From Vineibacter terrae (GTDB taxonomy: Bacteria > Pseudomonadota > Alphaproteobacteria > Reyranellales > Reyranellaceae): 64,000 nucleotides of DNA. A program made the position numbers and the translations under genes. Shown in pieces: positions 45,404-54,481 of the stretch; the first letter of the stretch is position 1, and every line of letters begins with the position of its first letter. The notes beneath the pieces were generated by a model, which worked only from the letters and a program-made list of their open reading frames with translations, did not search any database and was not told where the DNA came from. Where the stretch lies: contig NZ_VDUZ01000008.1 in assembly GCF_008039615.1 (NCBI RefSeq), positions 1 to 64,000 on the forward strand, given 5' to 3'.

Positions 45404-45667
45404 CATGATTCCACGTTCGCAGGGCGGCCGGATCACGCCTGCCCCGTGGCGTTGAGGGCAGCGGACCAGCTCACCCCGTTCCACAGCCGACAAGGCCATG
45501 TGCCTAGCCGGAATAGCAGCGAGTATTGAAACGAGGGGCCCTCGGACCAGCACGCCCGGGTGGGCCTTCTGACAGTGCGGGGGAACATGCCGGGCTCGCC
45601 GTGTTCTCCTCGCCGACGCGGCCTAGTCGCGACCCGACCAGGCGAGCCCGTGCAACGGAGGCAAGTC

Positions 45668-46378
45668 ATGTACGACAAGAGTGCCGTTGAGAAGAACAAG
45701 TGGATGATCGATCCGGACGATGCGGTCATGCTGCTGATCGACCACCAGAGCGGGCTGTTCCAGCTTGTGAGGGATATCGATCAGCCTGTCCTGCGCCGAC
45801 ATGTCTGCGCGCTCGCGAGGGTCGCGCATCTCGCCAAGATTCCGACCTTCACCACGGCCTCGGTGCCCGACGGTCCAAACGGCCCGTTGATCCCGGAAAT
45901 TCACCAGCTCAATCCTGAGGCGGTCTACATCCCGAGAACCGGCCAGATCAACGCCTGGGACAATCCGGAGTGGGTGAGGGCCATCGAGAAGACCGGGCGC
46001 AAGACGCTCCTCGTTGCCGGCACGCTTACAAGCGTCTGCATGGCATTCCCGACGCTGAGCGCCCTCGTCGCCGGATACAAGGTCTTCACGATCGTTGATG
46101 CTTCCGGCAACTGGAGCCAGATGGCGACCGAGATCACGCTGGCCCGCGTCGTCCAGGCCGGCGCAATGCCGATCGACACCTACGCCGTTCTCGCCGAAGT
46201 CATGAGCACCTGGAACCGCCCCGATGCATTGGAATTCGCGGGCGCGATGGTCGACTACATCGTGCCGCCCTATCGGGCACTGATGGAGAGCTACGACAAA
46301 GCACAGGACGTGCAAAAGGTCGGCCACGAAACCAAGCTGGACCGCCTGCAGACTGCCAGAACGAAGACTCCGGCTTAG
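45668..46378 (+). CDS. YcaC-like isochorismatase superfamily hydrolase
   Basis: The 236-residue protein resembles E. coli YcaC along its length: [19 protein letters not shown] (Asp about 25), [31 protein letters not shown], and [16 protein letters not shown] with the nucleophile Cys (about 124). [10 protein letters not shown] follows. These enzymes form octameric rings; the natural substrate is not settled. A C-terminal extension of about 30 polar residues exceeds YcaC. ACGGAGGC lies 6 nt before ATG 45668. A porin gene follows at about 100 bp on the same strand. Confidence 0.88.
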   Translation: MYDKSAVEKNKWMIDPDDAVMLLIDHQSGLFQLVRDIDQPVLRRHVCALARVAHLAKIPTFTTASVPDGPNGPLIPEIHQLNPEAVYIPRTGQINAWDNPEWVRAIEKTGRKTLLVAGTLTSVCMAFPTLSALVAGYKVFTIVDASGNWSQMATEITLARVVQAGAMPIDTYAVLAEVMSTWNRPDALEFAGAMVDYIVPPYRALMESYDKAQDVQKVGHETKLDRLQTARTKTPA

Positions 46379-46476
46379 AAAGCGAGAGCAAGCAGGCGCG
46401 GCGTCGGCCGCGCCTGCTGACACCATCCTGTCGGCTGACGACCGAGCACAACGCTGCGCCTGGAGGTGTGGACGCG

Positions 46477-47862
46477 GTGGGAAAGCTGTGGATCATCGGC
46501 GTCGTCTCCGCGGCCTTCACGCTATGGTCGCCATCATTGCGCGCGCAGGACGATGGAGAGACCCCGTTCCTGCCCAAGACGCTGCGCTACGACGAGGACT
46601 ACCGCTACCTCGCTGATCCGGCCAGGCGTGGCGATCCATGGGATCCGCTGAAACACATCCCTCTGAACGGCGCTGGCGACGTTTATCTGTCGTTGGGTGG
46701 CGAGCTGCGGGAACGCTATGAGCATACCCGGAACCTGGGGGTCCGCGGCAAGGACGACGTTCTCATGAACCGTCTGCTGCTCAGCGCCGACCTGCATGTC
46801 GGCGATGCCTTCCGCTCGTTCGTGCAGTTCGGCGTCCTTTCGCAGTTCGGTCGCGATGGCGGGTCGCTGGCGACCGACGAGAACCGGCTCGACTTCCAGC
46901 AGGCCTTCTTCGATGCCTCCACGGGCCTGGGGCCCACAGAGCGCGCCACGCTGCGCGTCGGACGCCAGGAGATGAACTACGGCTCCGGGCGTTTCGTATC
47001 GATTCGCGAAGGACCCAACGCGCGACGCAGCTTCGACGGCTTCCGTGCCCTCTACCGTGCCGGCGGCATGGATATCGACGCCTTCGTCACGCGCCCGGTC
47101 CAGCTCCTGCCGGGCACGTTCGACGACCGGCCGGACAAGAAGCAGGGCTTCTGGGGCGCCTATGCCGTGGCCCGCCTGCCGGCCGGGATGAATCTCGACG
47201 TCTACTATTTCGGCCTGGATCGGGCCAATGCGGTGTTCGCGGCCGGAATCGCCGACGAGCGGCGGCACACGCTGGGGACCCGCTTGTGGGGCGCCAGCGG
47301 CGCGTTCGACTACAACGTCGAGGCGGCCTTCCAGTTCGGCAGCTTCGGCTCGCAGACCATCCGGGCATGGGGTGTGTCGGCGGATCTCGGCGTGACCTTC
47401 GCCACGCTGCCGTTCAAGCCCCGTCTTGGCCTGAAGGCCAATGCCGAGAGCGGCGACGGCAACCCGCAAGACCGTCGGCTCGGCACGTTGAATCCGTTGT
47501 TTCCCAACCACGCTTATTTCAGCGAGGCCGCAGTCGGCGCGCCGATGAACGACATCGACTTCCAGCCGAACCTGACGCTGCAGCTTGCGCAACGCCTGTC
47601 GTTCTATGTCGGCTGGGATTTCTTCTGGCGGCAGAGCACGCGCGACGCCGTCTACAATGCGGCATTGCTGCCGATCCCGGGCACCGCCCAGAACAACAGC
47701 CGCTATATCGGCGACCTGATCACGACGCATCTGCGCTGGCGCGTCGATCGCCATCTGGAGGTCAACCTCGACTACACGCACTTCTTCGCCGGCGGGGCGC
47801 TGCGCAAGGCCGGCCGTGGCGACATCGACTTTGCCATGATGTCGGTGGCGTACCGCTTCTGA
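46477..47862 (+). CDS. alginate-export-type outer membrane porin
   Basis: The 461-residue precursor has a signal peptide ending near SLRAQ (about 24), then a beta-barrel-type sequence with alternating aromatic residues. VYLSLGGELRERYEHTRN opens the alginate_exp domain, LRVGRQEMNYGSGRFVSIRE is its most conserved part, and the chain ends MSVAYRF with the terminal Phe typical of outer membrane proteins. Such channels pass anionic or small organic solutes. The start is GTG 46477, with GGAGG 10 nt upstream; a GTG at 46468 is possible but too close to that site. It may form a unit with the YcaC-like gene. Confidence 0.87.
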   Translation: MGKLWIIGVVSAAFTLWSPSLRAQDDGETPFLPKTLRYDEDYRYLADPARRGDPWDPLKHIPLNGAGDVYLSLGGELRERYEHTRNLGVRGKDDVLMNRLLLSADLHVGDAFRSFVQFGVLSQFGRDGGSLATDENRLDFQQAFFDASTGLGPTERATLRVGRQEMNYGSGRFVSIREGPNARRSFDGFRALYRAGGMDIDAFVTRPVQLLPGTFDDRPDKKQGFWGAYAVARLPAGMNLDVYYFGLDRANAVFAAGIADERRHTLGTRLWGASGAFDYNVEAAFQFGSFGSQTIRAWGVSADLGVTFATLPFKPRLGLKANAESGDGNPQDRRLGTLNPLFPNHAYFSEAAVGAPMNDIDFQPNLTLQLAQRLSFYVGWDFFWRQSTRDAVYNAALLPIPGTAQNNSRYIGDLITTHLRWRVDRHLEVNLDYTHFFAGGALRKAGRGDIDFAMMSVAYRF

Positions 47863-47865
47863 GCA

Positions 47866-49317
47866 TCACAGCAGCGGGCTCATCAGCCGGGCCACGTTCT
47901 CGGCGACCTTGATTGGCAGCGGGCGGGCGTCCCATGCCGCGGCGTCGAGCGCCGTTGCTTCGGCGATGTAGCCGCCTTCGATCGCGCGCAGGCGTTCGGC
48001 GGCGTGGCGGTCGTAGAGCACCAGGCTGACCTCGGCGTTGAGCTCGAAGGAGCGCATGTCCATGTTGCTCGATCCGATCAGCACCGTGCCGTCGTCGACG
48101 CTCATGTGCTTGGCATGCAGGAACGCCGGCTGGAACAGGTGGATACGCACGCCGCAGGCCAGCATGTCGGCGTAGTAGGACCGCTGGGCCAGGCCGACCA
48201 GGACCGCGTCGGAGCGCCGCGAGACGATCAGGTCGACCTGCACGCCGCGCAGCACCGCGGCCCGCATCGCCTGCAGCAGCGTCTCGCCGGGCACGAAATA
48301 GGGCGTCGTGATCACCACACGCTCGCGGGCGCCCGCGATCAGGGCGATGAACAGGTCGTTGACGCTGCCGCGCGCCAGATCCGGTCCGCTGGGCAGGGTC
48401 TGGATCGCGACCGTGCCGGCGGGCTCGGGCGGCTGCGGCAAGCCGGGGTCGGCAAGCTGCTCCTCGGTCTCCAGGAACCAGTCGGCGGCGAACACGACCT
48501 GCAGCTGGCGCACGATCGGGCCCTGCACGCGGACCTGCAGCTCGCGGTTCACCTGGCCGTTGGGCAGCGCCGCGTCGATGATGTTCTGCGAGCCGGCATA
48601 GCCGGTGCGGCCGTCGATGACCGCGATCTTGCGATGGTTGCGCAGGTCCGCACGGGTCGCGTAGCTGATCAGGCGCAGCGGCAGGATGCGGTGGGCGGCG
48701 ATGCCGGCGGCGGCGAGCCGGGCCATCACGGCGCGGCCCCAGCGCCGCGAGCCGATGGCGTCGATCAGCACCCGGCAGGTCACGCCGCGCCCCTGTGCAC
48801 GTTCCAGCGCCGCCATCACGCGCCGGCCGGTCGTGTCGTCGGCGAAGATGTAGAACAGCAGATGCACGTGCTGCTGCGCGCCGTCGATATCCGCGACCAG
48901 GCGGTCGATGGCGCCGTCATAGTCCGGCAGGAATTCCACGGCATTGCCGGACAGCACCGGCATCCAGCCGATGCCGCGCGCCAGCGCCGCGGCCGGCCCG
49001 GGAGCGGGCACGATAAAGGGTGACAGCGCGCCGGTGGCACGGCTGGCGTTGGCGGAGAAGACCTTCTGGAACTGCGCCACCCGCTGGCGCCGCCAGCGCG
49101 GATGCGTGGGCCGGCCGATCGCCTGGTAGAGCAGCAGCGCTGGCCAAGGCGCTACGAAGAACAGCAGCAGCCAGCCCTTCGCGGCTTCCGGCGAGCGCCG
49201 GAAAGGCACCACGATCAGCGCGCCGATGCAGATGGCCCACGCCGAGATGATGTAGACCACAGCCCAGAAGCCACCGGAGCCTGGGTCGATCAGCGTCAAG
49301 AACTCCGTCACGGCCAT
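47866..49317 (-). CDS. cls: cardiolipin synthase (phospholipase D family)
   Basis: The 483-residue protein has two N-terminal membrane helices (about 15-65) and two phosphatidyltransferase HKD motifs. The first lies in NHRKIAVIDGRTGYAGSQN (~227), the second in HAKHMSVDDGTVLIGSSNMD (~405). It condenses two phosphatidylglycerols to cardiolipin at the inner membrane. Length and topology are those of ClsA. It converges on the porin gene with only 3 bp between the stops, leaving no room for a terminator. Confidence 0.94.
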   Translation of the reverse strand: MAVTEFLTLIDPGSGGFWAVVYIISAWAICIGALIVVPFRRSPEAAKGWLLLFFVAPWPALLLYQAIGRPTHPRWRRQRVAQFQKVFSANASRATGALSPFIVPAPGPAAALARGIGWMPVLSGNAVEFLPDYDGAIDRLVADIDGAQQHVHLLFYIFADDTTGRRVMAALERAQGRGVTCRVLIDAIGSRRWGRAVMARLAAAGIAAHRILPLRLISYATRADLRNHRKIAVIDGRTGYAGSQNIIDAALPNGQVNRELQVRVQGPIVRQLQVVFAADWFLETEEQLADPGLPQPPEPAGTVAIQTLPSGPDLARGSVNDLFIALIAGARERVVITTPYFVPGETLLQAMRAAVLRGVQVDLIVSRRSDAVLVGLAQRSYYADMLACGVRIHLFQPAFLHAKHMSVDDGTVLIGSSNMDMRSFELNAEVSLVLYDRHAAERLRAIEGGYIAEATALDAAAWDARPLPIKVAENVARLMSPLL

Positions 49318-49419
49318 ACGTTAGCAAAGCCGGCGCACGGGCTCCAAGATCGATTGCGCCGGGCGCTTCAGGCGTGTCTTCTCGTCAGCGGCGCCGGTGC
49401 CGGCGTGATGGAGCAGGGC

Positions 49420-50403
49420 ATGCGGCAGCACTGGACGCGGGCGACGGCCACAGTCGCGCTGGGCGTGGATGACGCCACGGCGCTGGTGCGTGCGCTGCCC
49501 GGCGCGCCGCGTGTGTCCCGCGTCACAGTGCTGTCGGGCGGGCTTGCCAATACCAACCTGCGCCTGGATTTCGCGTCGGGCGAGCCGCCGCTGGTGCTGC
49601 GGCTCTATCAGCGCGATCCGGCGCAGGCGGCCAAGGAGCGCGCGCTGCACGGGCTGGCGGCACGGCACGGGCTGCCGGTGCCGCGACTGCATCTGGGCGC
49701 CGACGACAATCCGATAACCGGATCGGCCTATGCTGTCATCGACTGGATCGAGGGCCGGCCGCTCGATGATGTCGCGGCGAAGCTGGACGGCGATCAGCTG
49801 TGGCAGCTGGGCGCCTCGATCGGCGCAGGGCTGGCCAGGATCCATGGTGTGACGTTCGATGCGTGCGGCTTCTTCGACGGCGCGCTGAGGGTCGCCACGC
49901 CGATCGACGTCGGCGGTGCCGGCCTGCGCGAGTTTCTGCATCGCTGCCTGATCGACGGTCGCGGCGGCGAGCGCCTCGGCGGCGATCTCACGCGGGCGCT
50001 GATGGCGTTCGTCGACGCCGAGGCCGCGGTTCTCGACACATGGGATGGCGCTCCCTGCCTCACCCATGCCGACTTCGGCGGCAGCAATATCCTGGTTCGG
50101 CTTACCGGGCGGGGCTGGGCGCTGGCAGCGGTGCTGGACTGGGAGTTCGCGTTCAGCGGCAGCCCGTTCTTCGATCTGGGCAACCTGCTGCGCCCACCCC
50201 CGGGGCGGCTGCCCGGCTTCGCCGATGCGGTCGCCGCCGGCTACGCCGGCGCCGGGCGCGTCCTGCCGCCGCGGTGGCGCGAGATGGCGGCGCTGGCCGA
50301 TCTCATCGCCTGGGCCGATTTCCTGTCGCGCGAGCTGCCGCCGCCGGGCGTCATCGACAGCGCGCGCGAGCGCATTCGCGACACCATCGCGCGGCGCGGC
50401 TAG
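49420..50403 (+). CDS. aminoglycoside-phosphotransferase-fold kinase
   Basis: The 327-residue protein has the APH/choline kinase fold. The glycine loop reads VLSGGLANTNLRLDF (about 30-44), the hinge region YAVIDWIEGRPLDD, the catalytic loop LTHADFGGSNILV (about 212-224) and the metal-binding AVLDWEFAFSGSPFFDLGN. Members phosphorylate antibiotics, homoserine, choline or sugars; nothing points to resistance. ATG 49420 has GGAGCAGG at suitable distance; an ATG 12 bp earlier lacks it. It converges on the GntR gene and is divergent from cls. Confidence 0.82.
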   Translation: MRQHWTRATATVALGVDDATALVRALPGAPRVSRVTVLSGGLANTNLRLDFASGEPPLVLRLYQRDPAQAAKERALHGLAARHGLPVPRLHLGADDNPITGSAYAVIDWIEGRPLDDVAAKLDGDQLWQLGASIGAGLARIHGVTFDACGFFDGALRVATPIDVGGAGLREFLHRCLIDGRGGERLGGDLTRALMAFVDAEAAVLDTWDGAPCLTHADFGGSNILVRLTGRGWALAAVLDWEFAFSGSPFFDLGNLLRPPPGRLPGFADAVAAGYAGAGRVLPPRWREMAALADLIAWADFLSRELPPPGVIDSARERIRDTIARRG

Positions 50404-50428
50404 CCTGCACGGCTGCCGCAACAGACCT

Positions 50429-51178
50429 TCAGCCCACCACCAGCTTCAGTCCGGGCACGTTCGCGACAATCTGCTCGCCCCGCAGGCGCTCCAGCCCGCG
50501 CCGCAGCTTCTCGCGGCTCTTGTAGGCATGTTCCTGCACCAGGGCGGCGGCCCGGCTGGCCTGCCCGTTGACCAGCGCATCGACGATGTCGCGATGCTCG
50601 GCCTGCACTTTCTGCATGTTCTGGAAGGCGGCCTCGAGCCCCTGCGTGAAGGCGATCGCGCCCGGCGAGACCAGGGGCAGCCGGCCGACGAAAGCCAGGG
50701 CGTTCGCCAGGGGGATGTTGCGCGATGCCGCCACGATCGCCTCGTGAAAGCGCGCGTTCATCTCGGACCAGCTGCGGGTATCGGCTTCGGTCAAGGCACC
50801 CTTGGCCACAAGCGCCTCGCCCAGCGCCAGGCATTCCTCCAGCACGATGCGGTTTGCGACATCCAGGCCGCGTTCCACCGCGCGGCGGCAGGCCAGCGCT
50901 TCCAGCGCGCCGCGCACGTCGAAGGCGTCGGCGATCTCGTCGATCGTGATCTCGCGCACCCAGAAGCCCTTGTGTGGCGCGCTCGTCAGCAGTCCTTCCT
51001 GCTCGAGGATGCCCAGGGCCAGGCGCACGGGCGTGCGCGACACGCCCAGCCGGCTGGCCAGCGGAATCTCGGCGATACGCGCGCCGGGCACGAATTCGCC
51101 GGCCATGATCATCTGCCGCAACAGAAGCGTGACGCGTTCGAGCTCGGTTGATTGCATGCAATTCTCTTTGCTCTTCAT
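50429..51178 (-). CDS. GntR family (FadR subfamily, FCD domain) regulator
   Basis: The 249-residue protein has a winged helix at the N-terminus, LRQMIMAGEFVPGARIAEIP then LASRLGVSRTPVRLALGILE, and an all-helical FCD effector domain. That domain has LEALACRRAVERG, FHEAIVAASRNIPL and EHRDIVDALVNGQASRAAALV, whose Asp/His residues commonly bind a metal and a carboxylate ligand. It is divergent from the FAH-hydrolase operon. Three identical ATTGCATGCAAT palindromes lie in and before its start region, so it very probably represses both itself and the catabolic operon until the pathway acid is present. Start 51178 or 51157. Confidence 0.9.
   Translation of the reverse strand: MKSKENCMQSTELERVTLLLRQMIMAGEFVPGARIAEIPLASRLGVSRTPVRLALGILEQEGLLTSAPHKGFWVREITIDEIADAFDVRGALEALACRRAVERGLDVANRIVLEECLALGEALVAKGALTEADTRSWSEMNARFHEAIVAASRNIPLANALAFVGRLPLVSPGAIAFTQGLEAAFQNMQKVQAEHRDIVDALVNGQASRAAALVQEHAYKSREKLRRGLERLRGEQIVANVPGLKLVVG
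51151..51162. promoter_or_regulatory. GntR operator copy 1 (ATTGCATGCAAT)
   Basis: This perfect 12-bp palindrome lies inside the first codons of the GntR gene. Its central CATG contains the alternative start codon. It is identical to the two copies at 51235 and 51255, and its centre is 84 bp (about eight helical turns) from the nearer one, which would permit looping. Confidence 0.65.
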
Positions 51179-51234
51179 TTATGAATAGCCATTATCGTAC
51201 ATAGAGAGCTGATTTTTCGCCATCGCAATTATAT

Positions 51235-51266
51235 ATTGCATGCAATAAAGAAATATTGCATGCAAT
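51235..51266. promoter_or_regulatory. GntR operator copies 2 and 3
   Basis: ATTGCATGCAAT occurs at 51235-51246 and 51255-51266, centres 20 bp apart, so both lie on nearly the same helix face. They are in an AT-rich patch 31-62 bp before the start of the FAH-family gene, where a repressor would cover the promoter. Confidence 0.75.
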
Positions 51267-51296
51267 GAGCCGCGTGACGATCTGGAGGAGGGGCGG

Positions 51297-52139
51297 GTGC
51301 GACTGATCCGATATTGGCACGGGGGCGCGGCGCGGACCGGTCTGGTGCAGGATGATCGCGTCATCGACACGGCGGCGTTGTCGCCGTCGCTGGCTGATCT
51401 GGGCGCGGCGCTTGCCGCCGATGGCCGGCGCGCGCTGGCGACCCTGTCCGTCGCATCCGTGGCGTCGACGTCGCTCGCGGACGCGGCGTTGCTGCCGCCC
51501 CTGGCGACGGGCGCGCGGCTCTTCTGCATCGGCCTGAACTACAAGACCCATGTCGCGGAAACCGGGCGCGACCTGCCGGCCCAGCCGTCGGTCTTCACCC
51601 GCACGGCGGAAAGCGTCGTCGGGGCCGGCGCGCCGATGCTGCGGCCGGCGGTGTCCGAGCACTTCGATTTCGAAGGCGAGCTGGCGGTGGTCATCGGCAC
51701 GCCGGGCCACCGTATCACCGAGGCGTCGGCGATGTCGCATATCGGCGGCTACACCTGCTTCAACGACGGCAGCCTGCGCGATTTCCAGAAATTCTCGGTG
51801 ACGGCGGGCAAGAACTTCGATGCCAGCGGTGCGATCGGCCCCTGGATCGTGACCGCCGACGAGATTCCCGATCCCACCGCGCTGGTGCTGGCGACCCGCC
51901 TGAACGGTGTCGAGGTGCAGCGTTCGGGCACCGACATGCTGATCTATCCGCTTCCGCGGCTCATCAGCTACATCTCGCAATTCGCGGCCCTGCGCGCCGG
52001 CGATGTCATCGCCACCGGCACGCCCGCCGGCGTCGGCGCGCGGCGCGTGCCGCCGCTATGGATGAAGCCCGGCGATGTCGTCGAGGTCGACATTTCAGGC
52101 ATCGGCGTCCTGCGCAACCCGATCGCGGCAGCAGCCTGA
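51297..52139 (+). CDS. fumarylacetoacetate hydrolase family protein
   Basis: The 280-residue protein has a short N-terminal domain and the FAH catalytic domain. Metal ligands are in FDFEGELAVVIG (E-x-E, about 120) and FNDGSLRDFQ (Asp), with the catalytic-loop Lys in TAGKNFDASGAIGPWIV. IATGTPAGVGARRVPPLWMKPGD is the family C-terminal signature. Members cleave C-C bonds in acylpyruvates or decarboxylate and isomerise products of meta-cleavage. First gene of the operon and GTG start at 51297, after GGAGGAGGGG. Its place beside a monooxygenase and a dioxygenase suggests it processes the ring-opened product. Confidence 0.9.
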   Translation: MRLIRYWHGGAARTGLVQDDRVIDTAALSPSLADLGAALAADGRRALATLSVASVASTSLADAALLPPLATGARLFCIGLNYKTHVAETGRDLPAQPSVFTRTAESVVGAGAPMLRPAVSEHFDFEGELAVVIGTPGHRITEASAMSHIGGYTCFNDGSLRDFQKFSVTAGKNFDASGAIGPWIVTADEIPDPTALVLATRLNGVEVQRSGTDMLIYPLPRLISYISQFAALRAGDVIATGTPAGVGARRVPPLWMKPGDVVEVDISGIGVLRNPIAAAA

Positions 52140-52173
52140 CGCGCCACCTGAGCAGCCATCAGAAGAGGAAACG

Positions 52174-52797
52174 ATGACATCCATCGACGCGGCCGCCCGC
52201 GACAAGCTGGCGAACCTCAATGCCGATCTGACGCCGGTGCGCATCAGCGAGATCGTGCTCAAGACATCGCGCTTCGAGGAGCTGAAGCTCTGGTACCAGG
52301 GCGTGCTGGGCGTGGCGCCGTTCTACGAGCACAACCCCGCGGCCGGCACGTCCGGCGGGCAGGAGCGGGCCACGGATATCCGGCTCTGCTTCATCCGCCT
52401 CCATCTGGACCATCCCTACGCGCAGATGCTCGCGATCTTCGAGATCCCGGGGACACGCGATGCGCCCGGCAGCGATCCCGGCCTGCACCACATGCAGTTC
52501 CGCAACGCCAGCATGCAGGAGCTGTTCACGCGCTACGAGCGGCTGAAGGCGCTAGGCATCCTGCCGCATCGCACCGCCAATCACGGACCCGGCACCAGCT
52601 TCTACTATCGCGACCCGGACCAGAACGTCGTCGAGCTGTCGGCCAACAACTTCGCGACCGTCGAGGAGTACAAGGCCTATTTCACGTCCGAGTCCTACAA
52701 GCGCAATCCGTCAGGCATCGAGATCGACGCCGACGACTATGTCGCGCGCTTCCGCAGCGGCACGCCGCTGGCCGAGCTGGTGAGGATCCCGGCCTGA
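52174..52797 (+). CDS. VOC family extradiol-dioxygenase-like protein
   Basis: The 207-residue protein has two VOC modules. The first opens with VRISEIVLKTSRFEELKLWY. Later segments are DPGLHHMQFRNASMQELF and the final DPDQNVVELSANNF. In type I extradiol dioxygenases iron is held by His, His and Glu. Here the His in GLHHMQF and the Glu in VVELS are present, but the first position appears to be Glu (SEIVL) rather than His. It resembles proteins annotated as biphenyl-diol dioxygenase-like. GAGGAAACG precedes the ATG. Operon neighbours imply a ring-cleavage or related step, which the ligand change makes less certain. Confidence 0.8.
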   Translation: MTSIDAAARDKLANLNADLTPVRISEIVLKTSRFEELKLWYQGVLGVAPFYEHNPAAGTSGGQERATDIRLCFIRLHLDHPYAQMLAIFEIPGTRDAPGSDPGLHHMQFRNASMQELFTRYERLKALGILPHRTANHGPGTSFYYRDPDQNVVELSANNFATVEEYKAYFTSESYKRNPSGIEIDADDYVARFRSGTPLAELVRIPA

Positions 52798-52799
52798 TC

Positions 52800-54470
52800 A
52801 TGTCGTGCATCGCAACGTCCGTTCTGATCGTGGGCGCGGGGCCGGTGGGCCTTGCGCTCGCCTGCGAGCTGGGGTGGCGCGGCATCAAGTGCCTTCTGGT
52901 CGAGCAGGGCCAGGGCGATGTCATCTTCCCGGCCGGCGAGGCGATCAACGTCCGCACCATGGAGCACCTGCGGCGCTGGGGCATCGCCGATGCCGCCCGC
53001 CGCAGCGAGTTCCCGCAGGATTATCCGCGCAACGTCATCTTCGTGACGCGGCTGATGGGCTACGAGATCGCGCGATTCGCGCGCGATTCGAACGATTCCG
53101 CCCACGCCAAGGCTGGCCGCTTCAGCCCGGAAGCGGCCATCTGGTGCCCCAAGAAGTGGTTCGATCCGCTGCTGCGCCGGCACGCTGCGAGCTTTCCCAG
53201 CGTCACCCTGCGCGACCAGTGCCGCCTGGAGGCGTTCGAGCAGGACGCGCAGGGCGTGCGCGCCACGGTCGTCGACCTCGCCACCGGCAGCCGCCACCGG
53301 ATCGATGCCGCCTATCTCGCCGCCTGCGACGGCGCCCGCAGCATGATCCGACGGCAGCTCGGGATAGAATTCGAAGGCACCTTCGCCGAAGGCCACAACC
53401 TCGGCATCTACCTGCGCGCGCCCGACCTGCTGGCGCGTCAGCCGCACGGGCAGGCGAGCCAGTTCCTCACCATGAGCACGCGCCACCGGGCGGCGCTCTC
53501 GACCGTCAACGGCAAGGACCTCTGGCGCCTTTCGCTCTATGTCGAGGCCGGCGAGGCCGAGGCGCTCGATCCGGCCGCCTGCGTGCGCGAGGCCTTCGGC
53601 GGTGATCTCGACGTCGAGATCATCCGCGCCCAGCCCTGGTCGGGGCATCGGGTGGTGGCACGGTCCTATCGCGACGGCCGTATCTTCCTGGTCGGCGACG
53701 CGGCCCACATGCTGTGGCCCAAGGGCGGCTTCGGCGCCAACACCGGCATCGGCGACGCGGTCGACATCGGCTGGAAGCTGGCGGCGGTGCTCGAGGGCTG
53801 GGGCGGCGCAGGGCTGCTGGCGAGCTACGAAGCCGAGCGCCGTCCGATCGGCGTGCGCAACGTCGACGAGGCGGCCAGCAACCGTGCCGCCGACCACAGC
53901 CTGCCGGCCGATCCGATGCTGGAAGCGGCAGGGCCCGAAGGCGATGCCACGCGCCAGCGGGTCGGCGACATCATCCGTGCCACGCGCTGGAAGGAATGGA
54001 ACACGCTGGGCGTGCAGCTGGGCTATCGCTACGCCGCGTCGCCCATCGTAATCGCCGACGGCACGCCCGAGCCGCCGGACGACCCGAGCGATTACCAGCC
54101 TTCGACCTGGCCCGGCGCGCGCGCGCCGCACCACTGGCTGGCGCCCGGCCGCTCGACGCTCGATCTGTTCGGCCATGGCTTCGTGCTTGTCGCGCAGCGC
54201 GGCGCCGATGCTGCGTCCTTCGCGGCCGCGGCGGACAGCACCGGCATTCCGATGCAGGTGCACGAGAGCGCCGACGCCGCTCTGGCTGCGCTCTATGCGG
54301 CGCCTCTGGTGCTGGTGCGGCCGGACGGCCATGTGGCCTGGCGCGGGCATCACGCCGGCGATGCCGCTGCCGTCCTGCGCCAGGCCGTCGGGCTGCGCGC
54401 GACGCATCAGCACATCAGGCCTTTCTCCCACGAGGGCGGGGAGATGGAAAAGCTGCAACAACGATCCTGA
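52800..54470 (+). CDS. FAD-dependent aromatic monooxygenase (PheA/TfdB family)
   Basis: The 556-residue group A flavoprotein has the N-terminal FAD motif VLIVGAGPVGLALACELGWR (about 8-27), the AACDGARSMIRRQLG segment (~175) and the second FAD motif with VGDAAHMLWPKGGFGANTGI then GDAVDIGWKL (~300). A C-terminal thioredoxin-like domain (~440-540) follows. It uses NAD(P)H and O2 to hydroxylate a phenolic ring, as phenol or 3-hydroxyphenylpropionate hydroxylases do. It begins two bases after the VOC gene stop. Probably the first enzyme of the pathway encoded here. Confidence 0.92.
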   Translation: MSCIATSVLIVGAGPVGLALACELGWRGIKCLLVEQGQGDVIFPAGEAINVRTMEHLRRWGIADAARRSEFPQDYPRNVIFVTRLMGYEIARFARDSNDSAHAKAGRFSPEAAIWCPKKWFDPLLRRHAASFPSVTLRDQCRLEAFEQDAQGVRATVVDLATGSRHRIDAAYLAACDGARSMIRRQLGIEFEGTFAEGHNLGIYLRAPDLLARQPHGQASQFLTMSTRHRAALSTVNGKDLWRLSLYVEAGEAEALDPAACVREAFGGDLDVEIIRAQPWSGHRVVARSYRDGRIFLVGDAAHMLWPKGGFGANTGIGDAVDIGWKLAAVLEGWGGAGLLASYEAERRPIGVRNVDEAASNRAADHSLPADPMLEAAGPEGDATRQRVGDIIRATRWKEWNTLGVQLGYRYAASPIVIADGTPEPPDDPSDYQPSTWPGARAPHHWLAPGRSTLDLFGHGFVLVAQRGADAASFAAAADSTGIPMQVHESADAALAALYAAPLVLVRPDGHVAWRGHHAGDAAAVLRQAVGLRATHQHIRPFSHEGGEMEKLQQRS

Positions 54471-54481
54471 GGGGGAGACCG

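Noticed and set aside
49020..49407. Upstream extension of the APH-fold kinase gene to 49102
   Set aside because: The extension is antisense to cardiolipin synthase and not part of the family; ATG 49420 has a better ribosome binding site.
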